Positions 1 to 7,992 of a stretch of DNA of 64,000 nucleotides are shown one piece after another. Within the stretch, counting starts at the first letter, position 1, and the number at the start of each line of letters is the position of its first letter. The notes under the pieces were generated by a model, which made no database searches, was not told where the DNA came from, and saw nothing but the letters and a program-made list of their open reading frames with translations. Source of the DNA: Acidobacteriota bacterium. GTDB taxonomy: Bacteria; Actinomycetota; Actinomycetes; Actinomycetales; Microbacteriaceae. Both the position numbers and the translations under genes were made by a program. Where the stretch lies: positions 1-64,000 of the forward strand of contig JABBOD010000010.1 of the NCBI GenBank assembly GCA_019351995.1, written 5' to 3'.

Positions 1-33
1 CAGCACCGTTCCGGCACCATTCCAGCACCACCG
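1..33. repeat. imperfect 11-bp tandem repeat at window edge
   Basis: Three consecutive 11-mers share the core GCACC: CAGCACCGTTC, CGGCACCATTC and CAGCACCACCG. The array may begin before the window. No function is evident; it could be the tail of a repetitive coding region. Confidence 0.4.
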
Positions 34-104
34 GGTAGCTTCCCTGCGCGTTGTCAGCGTTTACTTGTGCTCATCAGGCACCATTTCAGTCGGGAGGAGA
101 CCCG

Positions 105-683
105 ATGAAACGCTTTCTGCTCGGCGTGACCGCCCTGTTCGTGGTCGGCTCCGCCGTGGTCGGCGGCGCCCTGTTCGTCGCGCAGCGGATCGCCGCGAAC
201 AGTTCCGCGCCGGCGGCGATGGCTCTCCCGATCACCTGCCCTCCGGCCGCTCCCGTGAAAGTGGGCAGCGTCTCCGTGCCTGCCGGACCGATCGCCGGCT
301 TCTGTCAGGATCGGCTCGTCAACGCCGCCCACATCATCAACGCGGCCCGGGCGCTCGGGATCGGGGAACACACCCAGGCCATCGGCGTGATGACCGCGAT
401 GGGGGAGTCCGGACTGGTCAATCTCGCCCACGGCGATGCGGCCGGAGCCGACAGCCGCGGCCTGTTCCAGCAGCGCGCCAATGGCGCGTGGGGTTCCCTC
501 ACCGACCGGATGACGCCGTACACCGCCGCCTACAACTTCTTCACCACTCTGGTCACCATTCCCTCCTGGAAGACGCTGACCCCCACCGAGGCCGCACATG
601 CCGTTCAACACAACGCCGACCCCGGCTACTACACGAAGTACTGGAATGACGCCGTCACCATCGTGACCGCTCTGACCCGCTGA
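105..683 (+). CDS. secreted or membrane-anchored lysozyme-like protein
   Basis: A 192-residue protein with one N-terminal hydrophobic segment (about residues 5-27) and no other membrane span, so it is probably exported and anchored. Residues about 80-190 carry a GESGL...DSRGLFQQR...WG pattern. Actinobacterial lysozyme-like and transglycosylase-type domains fused to NlpC/P60 or M23 proteins share this pattern, with the Glu of GESGL as a catalytic candidate. No peptidase domain follows, so this is the stand-alone module. The ATG at 105 is chosen because GGGAGGAG lies just upstream; an in-frame start at 51 lacks a ribosome site. The family is recognised by pattern only, and cell-wall activity is inferred. 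Confidence 0.7.
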   Translation: MKRFLLGVTALFVVGSAVVGGALFVAQRIAANSSAPAAMALPITCPPAAPVKVGSVSVPAGPIAGFCQDRLVNAAHIINAARALGIGEHTQAIGVMTAMGESGLVNLAHGDAAGADSRGLFQQRANGAWGSLTDRMTPYTAAYNFFTTLVTIPSWKTLTPTEAAHAVQHNADPGYYTKYWNDAVTIVTALTR

Positions 684-720
684 ACCGGCGGCCGAAGCCG
701 GGAGCGGGATGCGGCGGAGT

Positions 721-2082
721 TCAGCGACGCAGCGACGCGGTCTTCGCCTGAAGGTGTGCGCGCTCGGCTCTCGTCGGCGCGAGTGCGGCGGCACGGGCGT
801 AGAAACCGCGGGCCTCCTCGTCCCGTCCCAGGCGCTGCAACAGGTCAGCCCTCGCCGCCGGGAGCAGGTAATAGCCGTCGAGCGAGCCGGATGCGGCGAT
901 CGCCTCGACGAGCCGAAGCCCCGGCTCTGGCCCGTCGGCCATCGCGACGGCGACCGCTCGATTCAGCTCCACCATCGGTGACGGCATCACGGCGGCCAGC
1001 TGACCGTAGAGCCGGGCGATCTGCGCGAAATCGGTGTCATCCGCGGATCCCGCCACCCCGTGCTGGGCGGCGATCCTCGCCTGCAGGTAATAGCGGCCGG
1101 CCGGTTCGCCGCGATCTGCCAGCTCTGACGTGACCCCGTTCAACAGGCTCACCGCCTCGGCGATCGCGTCGTGATCCCACCGCGAACGGTCCTGGACATC
1201 CAGCGGAACGATCATCCCCTCCCCGTCGACACGTGCGCGATCGCGGGAGCTGTTCAGCAGCATGAGCGCGAGAAGCGCCACGCTCTCCGAACGGTCACCG
1301 GCGGCATCGACCACCCCGTCGGCGTCCACCAGGTGCACGAGCAGCCGCGTGAGCCGGACAGCCTCCGCTTCCAGTGCCGTGTCGATCAGCCCCTCCGGCC
1401 GCGCGCTCGAATACCCCGCGTTGAACAGCAGGTACAGCACGGCGAGCACCCCCGTCATCCGCTCGTGCAGCAGTTCGCGCGGGGGAACGCGATACGGGAT
1501 GCCGGCATCCGCGATCTTGGCGCGCGCCCGAACCAGTCGCTTCGCCATCGTGGGCTCGCTCACCACGAAGGAGCGCGCGATCGTCTCCACGCTCATGCCC
1601 GCGACGGTACGCAAGGTCAGCGCGACACGGGCATCCATCGAGAGCGCGGGATGACAGCAGGTGAAGATGAGGCTGAGGCGGTCATCGACCCGCCCATCAT
1701 CGAACCGCCCGTCTTTGACCTGTCGGTCGTCGAACATCGACTCCTCCTCCCTCGCAACGTCGCCCGCCGGTGCCGAATCCCCCGCACCCGGTTCGTGGGC
1801 GATGCGCAGCACAGCACGACGTTCAGCGGCAGAACGCCGCAGCAGGTCGATGGCACGGTTCTTCGCCACCGTCGTCAACCATGCGCCGGGATTGCGGGGC
1901 ACGCCCTCGGTCGGCCACGCTCGGAGAGCGCGGACCGCCGCATCCTGCAGGCTGTCCTCGGCCAGTTGCCAGTCGCCGGTGACGCGCACGATGGCGGAGA
2001 CGATACGAGCCGACTCCGCCGCGAACACGGCGTCGACCGTCGCCGCGATGTCGGCGGCGTCCGTCACAGATTCAGCGGCCAT
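721..2082 (-). CDS. ECF42-type RNA polymerase sigma factor (DUF6596)
   Basis: A 453-residue sigma-70 family factor. Region 2 lies at about residues 10-80 (core AEDSLQDAAVRALRAWP). Region 4 lies at about 150-200, with a helix-turn-helix ending EPTMAKRLVRARAKI. A long DUF6596/TPR-like extension follows and roughly doubles the length of an ordinary ECF factor. This layout is typical of the ECF42 group, which has no anti-sigma factor and normally pairs with YciI/DGPF proteins. The next gene upstream is exactly such a protein, and the two reading frames overlap by 19 bp. The ATG at 2082 gives a standard N-terminus; longer in-frame extensions are arginine-rich shadow sequence. The inducing signal is unknown. 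Confidence 0.9.
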   Translation of the reverse strand: MAAESVTDAADIAATVDAVFAAESARIVSAIVRVTGDWQLAEDSLQDAAVRALRAWPTEGVPRNPGAWLTTVAKNRAIDLLRRSAAERRAVLRIAHEPGAGDSAPAGDVAREEESMFDDRQVKDGRFDDGRVDDRLSLIFTCCHPALSMDARVALTLRTVAGMSVETIARSFVVSEPTMAKRLVRARAKIADAGIPYRVPPRELLHERMTGVLAVLYLLFNAGYSSARPEGLIDTALEAEAVRLTRLLVHLVDADGVVDAAGDRSESVALLALMLLNSSRDRARVDGEGMIVPLDVQDRSRWDHDAIAEAVSLLNGVTSELADRGEPAGRYYLQARIAAQHGVAGSADDTDFAQIARLYGQLAAVMPSPMVELNRAVAVAMADGPEPGLRLVEAIAASGSLDGYYLLPAARADLLQRLGRDEEARGFYARAAALAPTRAERAHLQAKTASLRR

Positions 2083-2399
2083 ATCGGTCGGATCTCGATC
2101 GCGCCGTGACGCGCCATCGTGTGTCGGGAGGCGATGTCGATGGCCTCGTCGAGGTTGTCGCACTCCAGGATGTCGTAGCCGGCGATCCATTCCTTCGTCT
2201 CGAGGTATGGCCCGTCGGTGAGGCTCAGCTCGCCGTCCCGGACCCGGACCGTTGTCGAATCGGCGGGTGGACGCAGGCGGTCGCCCCCTCGAGTGACACC
2301 GCGGCGCTCGATCTCGGCGACCCAGTCGACGATGCTCCTGTCATCGTCTGGCAGTTCGGGCGCGGTCGCGTCGGTGTAGATCAGCAGCATGTACTGCAT
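2064..2399 (-). CDS. YciI family protein (DGPF domain)
   Basis: A 111-residue YciI-like protein starting MQYMLLIYTD and containing the family signature DGPYLETKEWIAGYDILE. Members are small ferredoxin-like-fold proteins. Their enzymatic role is largely unproven, and many sit beside ECF42 sigma factors as presumed targets or modulators. Here the 3' end overlaps the sigma-factor start by 19 bp, so the two are probably translationally coupled. The start at 2399 is the first Met before the conserved QYMLLIY strand; the upstream in-frame sequence (to 2447) looks non-coding. Confidence 0.88.
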   Translation of the reverse strand: MQYMLLIYTDATAPELPDDDRSIVDWVAEIERRGVTRGGDRLRPPADSTTVRVRDGELSLTDGPYLETKEWIAGYDILECDNLDEAIDIASRHTMARHGAIEIRPIWPLNL

Positions 2400-2582
2400 G
2401 GTGTGTCCTCTCGTCAGGCTCAATCGGGACCTCTCGGTCACTGTCACCGCTTCGACGAACGCGCTACCGTCAGCAGGACACCGCGTGGACTGTCCACCTC
2501 GATGTCCTCACCGGTGGCGCTGGATCGTCGCATGATGAGACCACAGAACGAGACAGACCACCACCCCGAAAGGCGCTCCCGC

Positions 2583-2957
2583 ATGAAGATGAGGCTCGAA
2601 CTCGTGCCCCTGCCCGTCGTCGACGTCGAGCGGAGCAAGCTCTTCTACACCGAGGTGATCGGCTTCGAACTCGACCACGATGTGCAGCCCGGCAACGGAA
2701 TGCGGATCGTGCAACTCACCCCGCCGGGGTCGGCCTGCTCCGTCGTGATCGGAACGGGGATGGGGGGAGACCCGGCCGACGGAACGGTGAACGGGCTGCA
2801 TCTGGTGGTGGATGACCTGATCGCCGCCCGCGAGGAGCTTCGCGGCCGAGGGGCGGACGTCAGCCCGATTCAGGACATGGGTGGTGTCTTCTATGCCTAC
2901 TTCAGCGACCCGGACGGGAACTCCTGGGCGCTCCAACAGCTGCCCGTCAGGTCGTGA
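2583..2957 (+). CDS. VOC family (glyoxalase/bleomycin-resistance fold) protein
   Basis: A 124-residue single-domain VOC protein with the beta-alpha-beta-beta-beta pattern. It begins with VPLPVVDVERSKLFYTEVIG and ends with the typical YFSDPDGNSWALQQ. The C-terminal Asp/Asn region and an internal Glu are the usual metal-site neighbourhood, but the substrate cannot be predicted. The ATG at 2583 matches the family start; a longer frame from 2106 is rejected. It is divergent from the YciI/sigma unit and converges on the potassium channel gene with an 11-bp overlap of 3' ends. Confidence 0.85.
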   Translation: MKMRLELVPLPVVDVERSKLFYTEVIGFELDHDVQPGNGMRIVQLTPPGSACSVVIGTGMGGDPADGTVNGLHLVVDDLIAAREELRGRGADVSPIQDMGGVFYAYFSDPDGNSWALQQLPVRS

Positions 2958-3726
2958 ACTCGACGCCCGTTCGCCTCGACTGGTCCCGCTCCGCCCGCTC
3001 CATCCGCTCCGACCGCTCCGCCATCATCGCCGTCAACGTCTCCAGCTGAGCGTTGACCTGCGACAGCTGTGCGCGCAGGTCCACCTCGGACTTCTCTTCG
3101 ACGGCCTCAACGCGGTTGCCGAGAGCCTCGATCATCCACGCGGCGAGCGAACCGGCGACAACCGCGATGAGCGCGATGCCGCCGATCATCAACCCGACGC
3201 CCACCAGGCGGCCGACCCAGGTGATCGGGTAGTAGTCGCCGTACCCGACTCCCGCAATCGTCACCGCCGCCCACCAGAGGGCATCGCCGATGTTCCTGAT
3301 GTTCGCGTGCGCCTGGTTCTGTTCGGCATCCAGCACGGCAAGCGCGGCGGAATAGCAGAGCAGGATGGTGCCGCCGAACGCGTAGCTCAGCACGCGACCG
3401 CGCAGGGCCCGGCCGGCAACCCGGTGCGTGAGTTTGAGCACCGAGAGCAGCCGCATCAAGCGCAACGGCCGCAGCATCGGCAGCGCCAGGATCGCCAACT
3501 CGTGCAGGTTGCGCACGAACCAGCTCCCGCGCCGCTCGGCCAACAGCAGGCTCACCAGGTAGTCGACGACGAAGCAGCCCCACGTGATCCAGATGATCAG
3601 GTCGTAGATTCCGGCCCGCGAGTCCGGGACGTCCTGGATCACCTGCATCGAGAACGTGACCAGGAACACCACCGCCGCGGCAGCGAGCGGCCACTCGCTG
3701 TACTTGTGCCAGGTCTGCGCCGTCAT
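2947..3726 (-). CDS. voltage-gated-like potassium channel
   Basis: A 259-residue ion-channel protein. A voltage-sensor-like half (about residues 12-110) contains an arginine-rich S4-type stretch around LRPLRLMRLL. The pore half follows, with the selectivity filter TIAGVGYGDYYP (about residues 155-167), close to the canonical TVGYGD. The last ~45 residues are rich in Glu, Gln, Arg and Met and look like a coiled coil that could aid tetramer assembly. K+ selectivity follows from the GYGD filter; gating is inferred. It is monocistronic, and its 3' end overlaps the VOC gene by 11 bp. Confidence 0.88.
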   Translation of the reverse strand: MTAQTWHKYSEWPLAAAAVVFLVTFSMQVIQDVPDSRAGIYDLIIWITWGCFVVDYLVSLLLAERRGSWFVRNLHELAILALPMLRPLRLMRLLSVLKLTHRVAGRALRGRVLSYAFGGTILLCYSAALAVLDAEQNQAHANIRNIGDALWWAAVTIAGVGYGDYYPITWVGRLVGVGLMIGGIALIAVVAGSLAAWMIEALGNRVEAVEEKSEVDLRAQLSQVNAQLETLTAMMAERSERMERAERDQSRRTGVEFTT

Positions 3727-3825
3727 GGCGACACGGTAGTACGTGACGCATTTCGTGCGTGTGACGAGTCTCGACAGGCGCGCGGAGGCTGCTCGACCCG
3801 AATCGGGGCTGGGAGCGAGTAGTAG

Positions 3826-4620
3826 CTAGTAGTAGATGGGGCCGGGCACGCCGCCGCCGGCCGCGATCGCGTCGCCGGTGATCGCGATGCTGCGCGGCGA
3901 TGCCAGGAAGACCACCACATCCGCCACCTCGCTCGCGTCGATGACGCGGTGGATCGAGTTGGTCGCCATCCCCTCCTCGAGCGCCTCGACGGTGGTGCCC
4001 TGTGCCGCGGCGGTCGCCGCGAGCCGCTCGGTCAGCGCCGCGGTGCGGGTGAGCGCGGGATGCACGACCGTCACGTTGATGCCCTGCGGTCCGAGTTCGT
4101 CGGCAAGGTTCTTCGTCAGGGCGGAGACCCCCACGTTGCGGATCGTCTGCGTCACCGAACCCGCGTTGCGTGCACCGAGCCCGCTGACGTTGATGATGCG
4201 ACCCCAGCCGTTCTCGATCATGTGCGGGGCGGCGGCGCGCGCCGTGCGCAGGTAGCCGAGCACCTTGGTCTCAAAATGACCGCGGACCAGCTCATCGGTG
4301 GTCTCGAGGCCGGTCTTGTTCATGTCGGCGGTCCAGGCTGTCGCCGCGGTGTTCACCAGGATGTCCACCCCGCCGAGCCGGGCGACCGCCTCCGCGACCA
4401 TGGCTCGCACCGAGTCGTCGTCGCCGGTATCCGCCTGGATGCCGATCACCTGCCGGCCGGTCTCTGCCGCCAGCTGCGCGGCCGTCTCGACGATGCCGGC
4501 ACGGCGTCCGGAGATCGCGACATCCGCGCCCTCGCGAGCGAGCCCCCGCGCGACGGCCAGGCCGATGCCCGCGCCACCCCCCGAGACGATGGCGCGCTTA
4601 CCCGCGAGCTGCAGATCCAT
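3826..4620 (-). CDS. SDR family protein lacking the YxxxK catalytic pair
   Basis: A 264-residue Rossmann-fold protein of the short-chain dehydrogenase/reductase superfamily. It has a nucleotide-binding SGGGAGIG near residue 14, a VNTAA segment in place of NNAG, and the INVSG strand. The helix that normally carries YxxxK is recognisable from the following ALTKNLADELG. By alignment the Tyr and Lys positions are Gln and Asn (QTIRN). Ordinary SDR proton-transfer chemistry is therefore doubtful. It may be a divergent subfamily with another mechanism or a binding protein. It lies just downstream of the CHAP gene on the same strand with a 9-bp gap, so the two may be co-transcribed. Confidence 0.8.
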   Translation of the reverse strand: MDLQLAGKRAIVSGGGAGIGLAVARGLAREGADVAISGRRAGIVETAAQLAAETGRQVIGIQADTGDDDSVRAMVAEAVARLGGVDILVNTAATAWTADMNKTGLETTDELVRGHFETKVLGYLRTARAAAPHMIENGWGRIINVSGLGARNAGSVTQTIRNVGVSALTKNLADELGPQGINVTVVHPALTRTAALTERLAATAAAQGTTVEALEEGMATNSIHRVIDASEVADVVVFLASPRSIAITGDAIAAGGGVPGPIYY

Positions 4621-4629
4621 CGGCCGCGA

Positions 4630-5985
4630 TCAGGCCGGCGGAGCGTAGAGGTAGTACGCGTCGCCCGGGTTGATGACGCGGGTGCTGTAGGCGTGGGGCG
4701 TCCAGTTGTACTCCTCGATGAGCACCTGTCCGTTGTCGAGAATCCCGTTGACGTAGGCGACATGGTTCGTGCCGAACCAGGCGACGGATCCGGGTTTCGG
4801 CGTTGTCCCGGTCGGCCAGCCGTGGGCCAGCCATGCGGCCTTCCACTGCGAGCCGTCGCCGCCGTTGGGCGTGAGCTTGCTCCACGTCCACTTGAACGGA
4901 GCGTGCGTGGTGCCGGCGTCGCGGTTGAGACGCCACGCGACGAAGTCCACGCACTCGCGGTAGTAGTAGCCGAGCGGGGAGAGACCGCCACCCTGGTTGC
5001 GCGACAGCTCCGCGTACCAGGGGTAGTCGTCGCCCTTCTGCATCGCCCCGGACTGCAGGTACGCCGCGATGTTCTGTTGGCGCATCGCAGTCGCATACAG
5101 CGACTTGAGAGCCGTCGCGCTGGTGGCGGTGTAGCCGTCCCGCGAGATCGAGGCGGTCGTCGTGGTCGCGGCGGCGGCGCTCACCGCGAGCTTCTGCGTG
5201 CGCACGGCGGCCGTCTCCGTCAGCGACGACGCGTTGTTGTCGGCGTACGCCGGCAGGGCGAGCACGGTGAACAGTCCAGCGACCAGCACCATCACGCCAG
5301 CGCCGGTGATGCGCTGCCGCAGCGACTTGCGCTGGGATGCCGACCTGGCGGTCCTGGGGGCCACCGCGGTGCGTTCGCGGACGGGCCGACTCTCGCGTGG
5401 CAGACCGCTCACGGCATCCCGGCGAGCTCGACGCGCATCGACGCGCGCGACGGTCGGGTTCACACTGCCCAGTGGAACACTCTGGGAGGCTCCGAACCCG
5501 AACAACGAGGCGACGTCGAACTGCTGGGTCGCTGCCCCGCCCACCGTCGACATGGCCGGGGCGGATGACCCGGGCGCAACGGTCACGGCGCGCGCGGAAC
5601 TCGACCCCGGTGCGGCCGGTGCCGCCGAGGCGGCCAGTTCGGCGACGATGTCGGCAACCGCCATCGCCTGGGTCGCTTCGAGCGAACCCGGGCGCGGTGC
5701 GGGAGCCGCGGGCTCCACCAAAGCGGGAATCACCGCCCGGTCCAGCGTGGAACTCGCCGAGCCCTGGATGGCGGAGGCCTGCGCCGCGTACCCGCCCGCC
5801 GCCCTCATCTCCCGCCGGGACAGATACACCGGGGCGGAGGCCGCCGAGGAGTCGGCGAAGTCGGGAGTCGAGGTCATGAGAAAATCGGGTTCACCGACGA
5901 CCGACGGTGCGAACGCTGGTTCTGAGTCGTTCGTCTGACCGCCGAAGAGAAATGCCACACCATCTGGCATCTCGCGTTCCGTCAT
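4630..5985 (-). CDS. membrane-anchored CHAP-domain cell wall hydrolase
   Basis: A 451-residue protein in three parts. The first ~225 residues are Ala/Ser/Pro-rich and presumably cytoplasmic. One transmembrane segment (about 228-248) ends in LALPAYA. A linker with ISRDGYTATS leads to a C-terminal CHAP domain (about 330-450). The CHAP nucleophile is the Cys of RECVDFVAW and the His is in NHVAYV. CHAP enzymes are amidases or endopeptidases that cut peptidoglycan. GGAGG lies 4 nt before the ATG at 5985. The ISRD motif recurs in the NlpC/P60 gene at 7102-7794. The long N-terminal region is unusual for this family and may hold regulatory contacts. Confidence 0.88.
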   Translation of the reverse strand: MTEREMPDGVAFLFGGQTNDSEPAFAPSVVGEPDFLMTSTPDFADSSAASAPVYLSRREMRAAGGYAAQASAIQGSASSTLDRAVIPALVEPAAPAPRPGSLEATQAMAVADIVAELAASAAPAAPGSSSARAVTVAPGSSAPAMSTVGGAATQQFDVASLFGFGASQSVPLGSVNPTVARVDARRARRDAVSGLPRESRPVRERTAVAPRTARSASQRKSLRQRITGAGVMVLVAGLFTVLALPAYADNNASSLTETAAVRTQKLAVSAAAATTTTASISRDGYTATSATALKSLYATAMRQQNIAAYLQSGAMQKGDDYPWYAELSRNQGGGLSPLGYYYRECVDFVAWRLNRDAGTTHAPFKWTWSKLTPNGGDGSQWKAAWLAHGWPTGTTPKPGSVAWFGTNHVAYVNGILDNGQVLIEEYNWTPHAYSTRVINPGDAYYLYAPPA

Positions 5986-6249
5986 AAAGCCTCCGGGTGT
6001 GCGACCCGACCGAGCCTAAAGCAGAATTCGGCAATTGTCACGTTGGGATAACGGACCGCAACACAGCGGTCACACGGGCCATCGAGCCGAGAAATGGTCA
6101 TTCCCAAAACGATTACGCCAACCGGATCCGCACATCCCCGCGTCGGCGTGATGGCTCGTCGGGATGGCCCGCGGGACGGCACGACGGGACGGCTCCCGCG
6201 AAATCCGCGGAAGACGCGGAAGACGGGGAACCCGCTGAACCCGCCCGCG

Positions 6250-6747
6250 TCAGGCAGCCGGCGCCAGGAACTCTTCCCACTGCGGCTGCGTCCGTTCGAC
6301 GCCGCGCACCAACCAGGCCGTGCCGTGCGGCGCGCGCGGGACGTACCGCAGCGACCATCCCATCTCCTGCGGCGTGCGGTCGCCCTTCACGTTGTTGCAA
6401 CGCAGGCAGCAGGCGACCAAGTTCTCCCAGCTGTCGGCGCCGCCACGGGAGCGCGGGATGACGTGATCGATCGTGGATGCCGAACCTCCGCAATACGCGC
6501 AGCGCTGGGAATCACGGCGCAGAACCCCGCGGCGCGACACCGGGACGGCACGGCCATTCGGAATCCGCACGTAGCGCCGCAGCAGGATCACCGACGGACG
6601 ATCCCACTCCCCCGACGCGCTCAGCACAGGATGCTCCTCATCGCTCGCGACGATCGACGCCTTGCCGTCGAGCACCAGCACGATGGCCCGTTTGAAAGAC
6701 ACGACGGCGAGCGGCTCGTAGCCGGCATTGAGTACCAGGGTTCGCAC
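6250..6747 (-). CDS. HNH endonuclease family protein
   Basis: A 165-residue protein common in actinobacterial chromosomes. The first ~80 residues (MRTLVLNAGYEPLAVVSFKR) form a conserved N-terminal domain. The C-terminal half holds a zinc-stabilised HNH motif: CAYC, then the STIDHVIPRSRGG core, then CCLRC. The His of TIDH and the Asn of ENL fit the HNH signature. The substrate and role are unknown; conservation outside phages suggests a housekeeping or repair nuclease. The start is 79 nt past a strong terminator that follows a 33-codon reading frame, an arrangement that could be a leader-controlled attenuator. Confidence 0.88.
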   Translation of the reverse strand: MRTLVLNAGYEPLAVVSFKRAIVLVLDGKASIVASDEEHPVLSASGEWDRPSVILLRRYVRIPNGRAVPVSRRGVLRRDSQRCAYCGGSASTIDHVIPRSRGGADSWENLVACCLRCNNVKGDRTPQEMGWSLRYVPRAPHGTAWLVRGVERTQPQWEEFLAPAA

Positions 6748-6825
6748 AGGGGCTCCTCTCGAGTCGCCCGCACGGCTTGCGGGCTGTCGATTCCCCGGTG
6801 TCAGCGGGATGTCAGGAGGAGCAGA

Positions 6826-6859
6826 CCAAAAAAGGCGCCGTCGCGAACGACAGCGCCTT
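6826..6859 (-). terminator. intrinsic terminator between smORF and HNH gene
   Basis: On the minus strand a 12-bp stem (one G-U pair) with the tetraloop TTCG is followed by a run of six T (plus-strand A run at 6828-6833). The stem starts at the stop codon of the 33-codon reading frame. This is the best rho-independent terminator in the window. Confidence 0.85.
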
Positions 6860-6959
6860 ACTCACCCGGAGCGTGACAGTGCACGACCGGCCGAATGCTG
6901 TGCCGTATGAAGACGATCGCGCGCGCATCCGTGGTGGGGATGCTGCTCGAGTTCCACAT
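6858..6959 (-). CDS. 33-residue small protein or leader peptide
   Basis: A 33-codon frame from ATG (6959) to TAA (6858-6860). Its product begins MWNSSSIPTTDARA and ends VVHCHAPGE. A GGAGAG ribosome site lies just before the ATG, and the stop codon touches the base of a strong intrinsic terminator. Site, start, stop and terminator fit so closely that chance is unlikely. The HNH gene starts beyond the terminator, so the frame could be a leader peptide that controls readthrough, or an independent small protein. I do not recognise the family; no signal peptide or membrane segment is visible. Confidence 0.6.
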   Translation of the reverse strand: MWNSSSIPTTDARAIVFIRHSIRPVVHCHAPGE

Positions 6960-7101
6960 GGGCTCTCCCGAAATCCGTTGATACCGAGAGTCCCAGACTA
7001 ACCCCGAGCAAATAACAACGGTGTTACATCGCGGTGAACCCTCGGTGCGAGCACCAAGAAGCTCACCGCAACCGCGGCAAGGTGTGCCAACGAGCGAGAC
7101 C

Positions 7102-7794
7102 TCAGATGCCGTAGCGAACGAACCAGTGCGCCGGGGTGTAGATCGGGCGGATCTGCACCACCATGCCCGGCGCGGGGGCATCGATCATCATGTTGCCCCC
7201 GAGGTAGATGCCGATGTGACCGCCGCCATCCATCACGACCAGGTCGCCGGGGAGCGCATCGGCGGGCGAAATCTGCGCTCCGCCCGATCCTTGACGACCC
7301 GCGGAGTGCGGAAGCGCGACGCCGAACTGGGCGTAGACGAACTGGGTGAACCCCGAGCAGTCGAAACCGGCCGGTGATGCGCCACCGAACACGTAGCGCA
7401 CGCCCTGGTACTGCTCGGCGACCGCGACCACCTGAGCGAGGCTGAAGCGCGGGTACGGCGGGTTCGCGAGATAGTCGCGCACGCTCGGGCCGGAGTAGCG
7501 GACCGCCGCGAGAGTCGCCTTAGCCGCTGCACGCGCCAACTCGGCCTGAGAGGTCGCGGTGAAGGTGTCCCGCGAGATCGCCAGGTCGGCGGTGCCATCG
7601 GCGAGGGCCATCTGCGAGTCGGTCGCCTTCAGATGCTGGATCTGAGCCGTGGCATCCGCGCCCTCGCTGGACGTGGAGCGCGCGGCGTAGGCCGGGAGGG
7701 CAACGGTGGCGAAGATGGCCGGGACGACGAGCGCCACGACGGCCAGGCTCACGGCCGGGGACATCCTGCGTTGATTCGAATTACCTGAGAACAA
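7102..7794 (-). CDS. secreted NlpC/P60 peptidoglycan endopeptidase
   Basis: A protein of about 230 residues. The N-terminal export or anchor segment runs MSPAVSLAVVALVVPAIF... and ends LPAYAA. A linker with ISRDTFTATS precedes the C-terminal NlpC/P60 domain (about the last 115 residues). The catalytic Cys is in GFDCSGFTQFVY and the His in GGHIGIYLGG. The family cleaves stem-peptide bonds. I prefer the TTG start at 7794 because AGGAG lies 7 nt upstream; an ATG at 7839 is in frame but has no ribosome site, and a third option is ATG at 7764. The ISRD linker motif is shared with the CHAP protein, which suggests common partners or localisation. Confidence 0.88.
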   Translation of the reverse strand: MFSGNSNQRRMSPAVSLAVVALVVPAIFATVALPAYAARSTSSEGADATAQIQHLKATDSQMALADGTADLAISRDTFTATSQAELARAAAKATLAAVRYSGPSVRDYLANPPYPRFSLAQVVAVAEQYQGVRYVFGGASPAGFDCSGFTQFVYAQFGVALPHSAGRQGSGGAQISPADALPGDLVVMDGGGHIGIYLGGNMMIDAPAPGMVVQIRPIYTPAHWFVRYGI

Positions 7795-7992
7795 AGAGAA
7801 GATCTCCTGCGCCTCGGCCGGCCTCGGGTGCCGCCCCATCCCTGTCGTATGTCACGACGCGCGGCAGAGGATGGGTGAACGAGACGCCCTGCCGTGCGGC
7901 CTCCGGTCGGGTTATCTGATCGAGAGGACTCCGCCACCATACGCGAGGGTTAGTGCTTCCGCCAGTTGGCCACCCCCAGATGTGGGAATCTG

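Noticed and set aside
3949-5568. 539-codon plus-strand frame opposite the SDR and CHAP genes
   Set aside because: It crosses two convincing minus-strand genes and its product is Arg-rich low-complexity sequence typical of a shadow frame.
7795-7960. c-di-AMP (ydaO-type) riboswitch before the NlpC/P60 gene
   Set aside because: Such riboswitches often control actinobacterial wall hydrolases, but I could not find the conserved core on the minus strand; the only GGGTGAA-like word is on the other strand. A covariance search would settle it.
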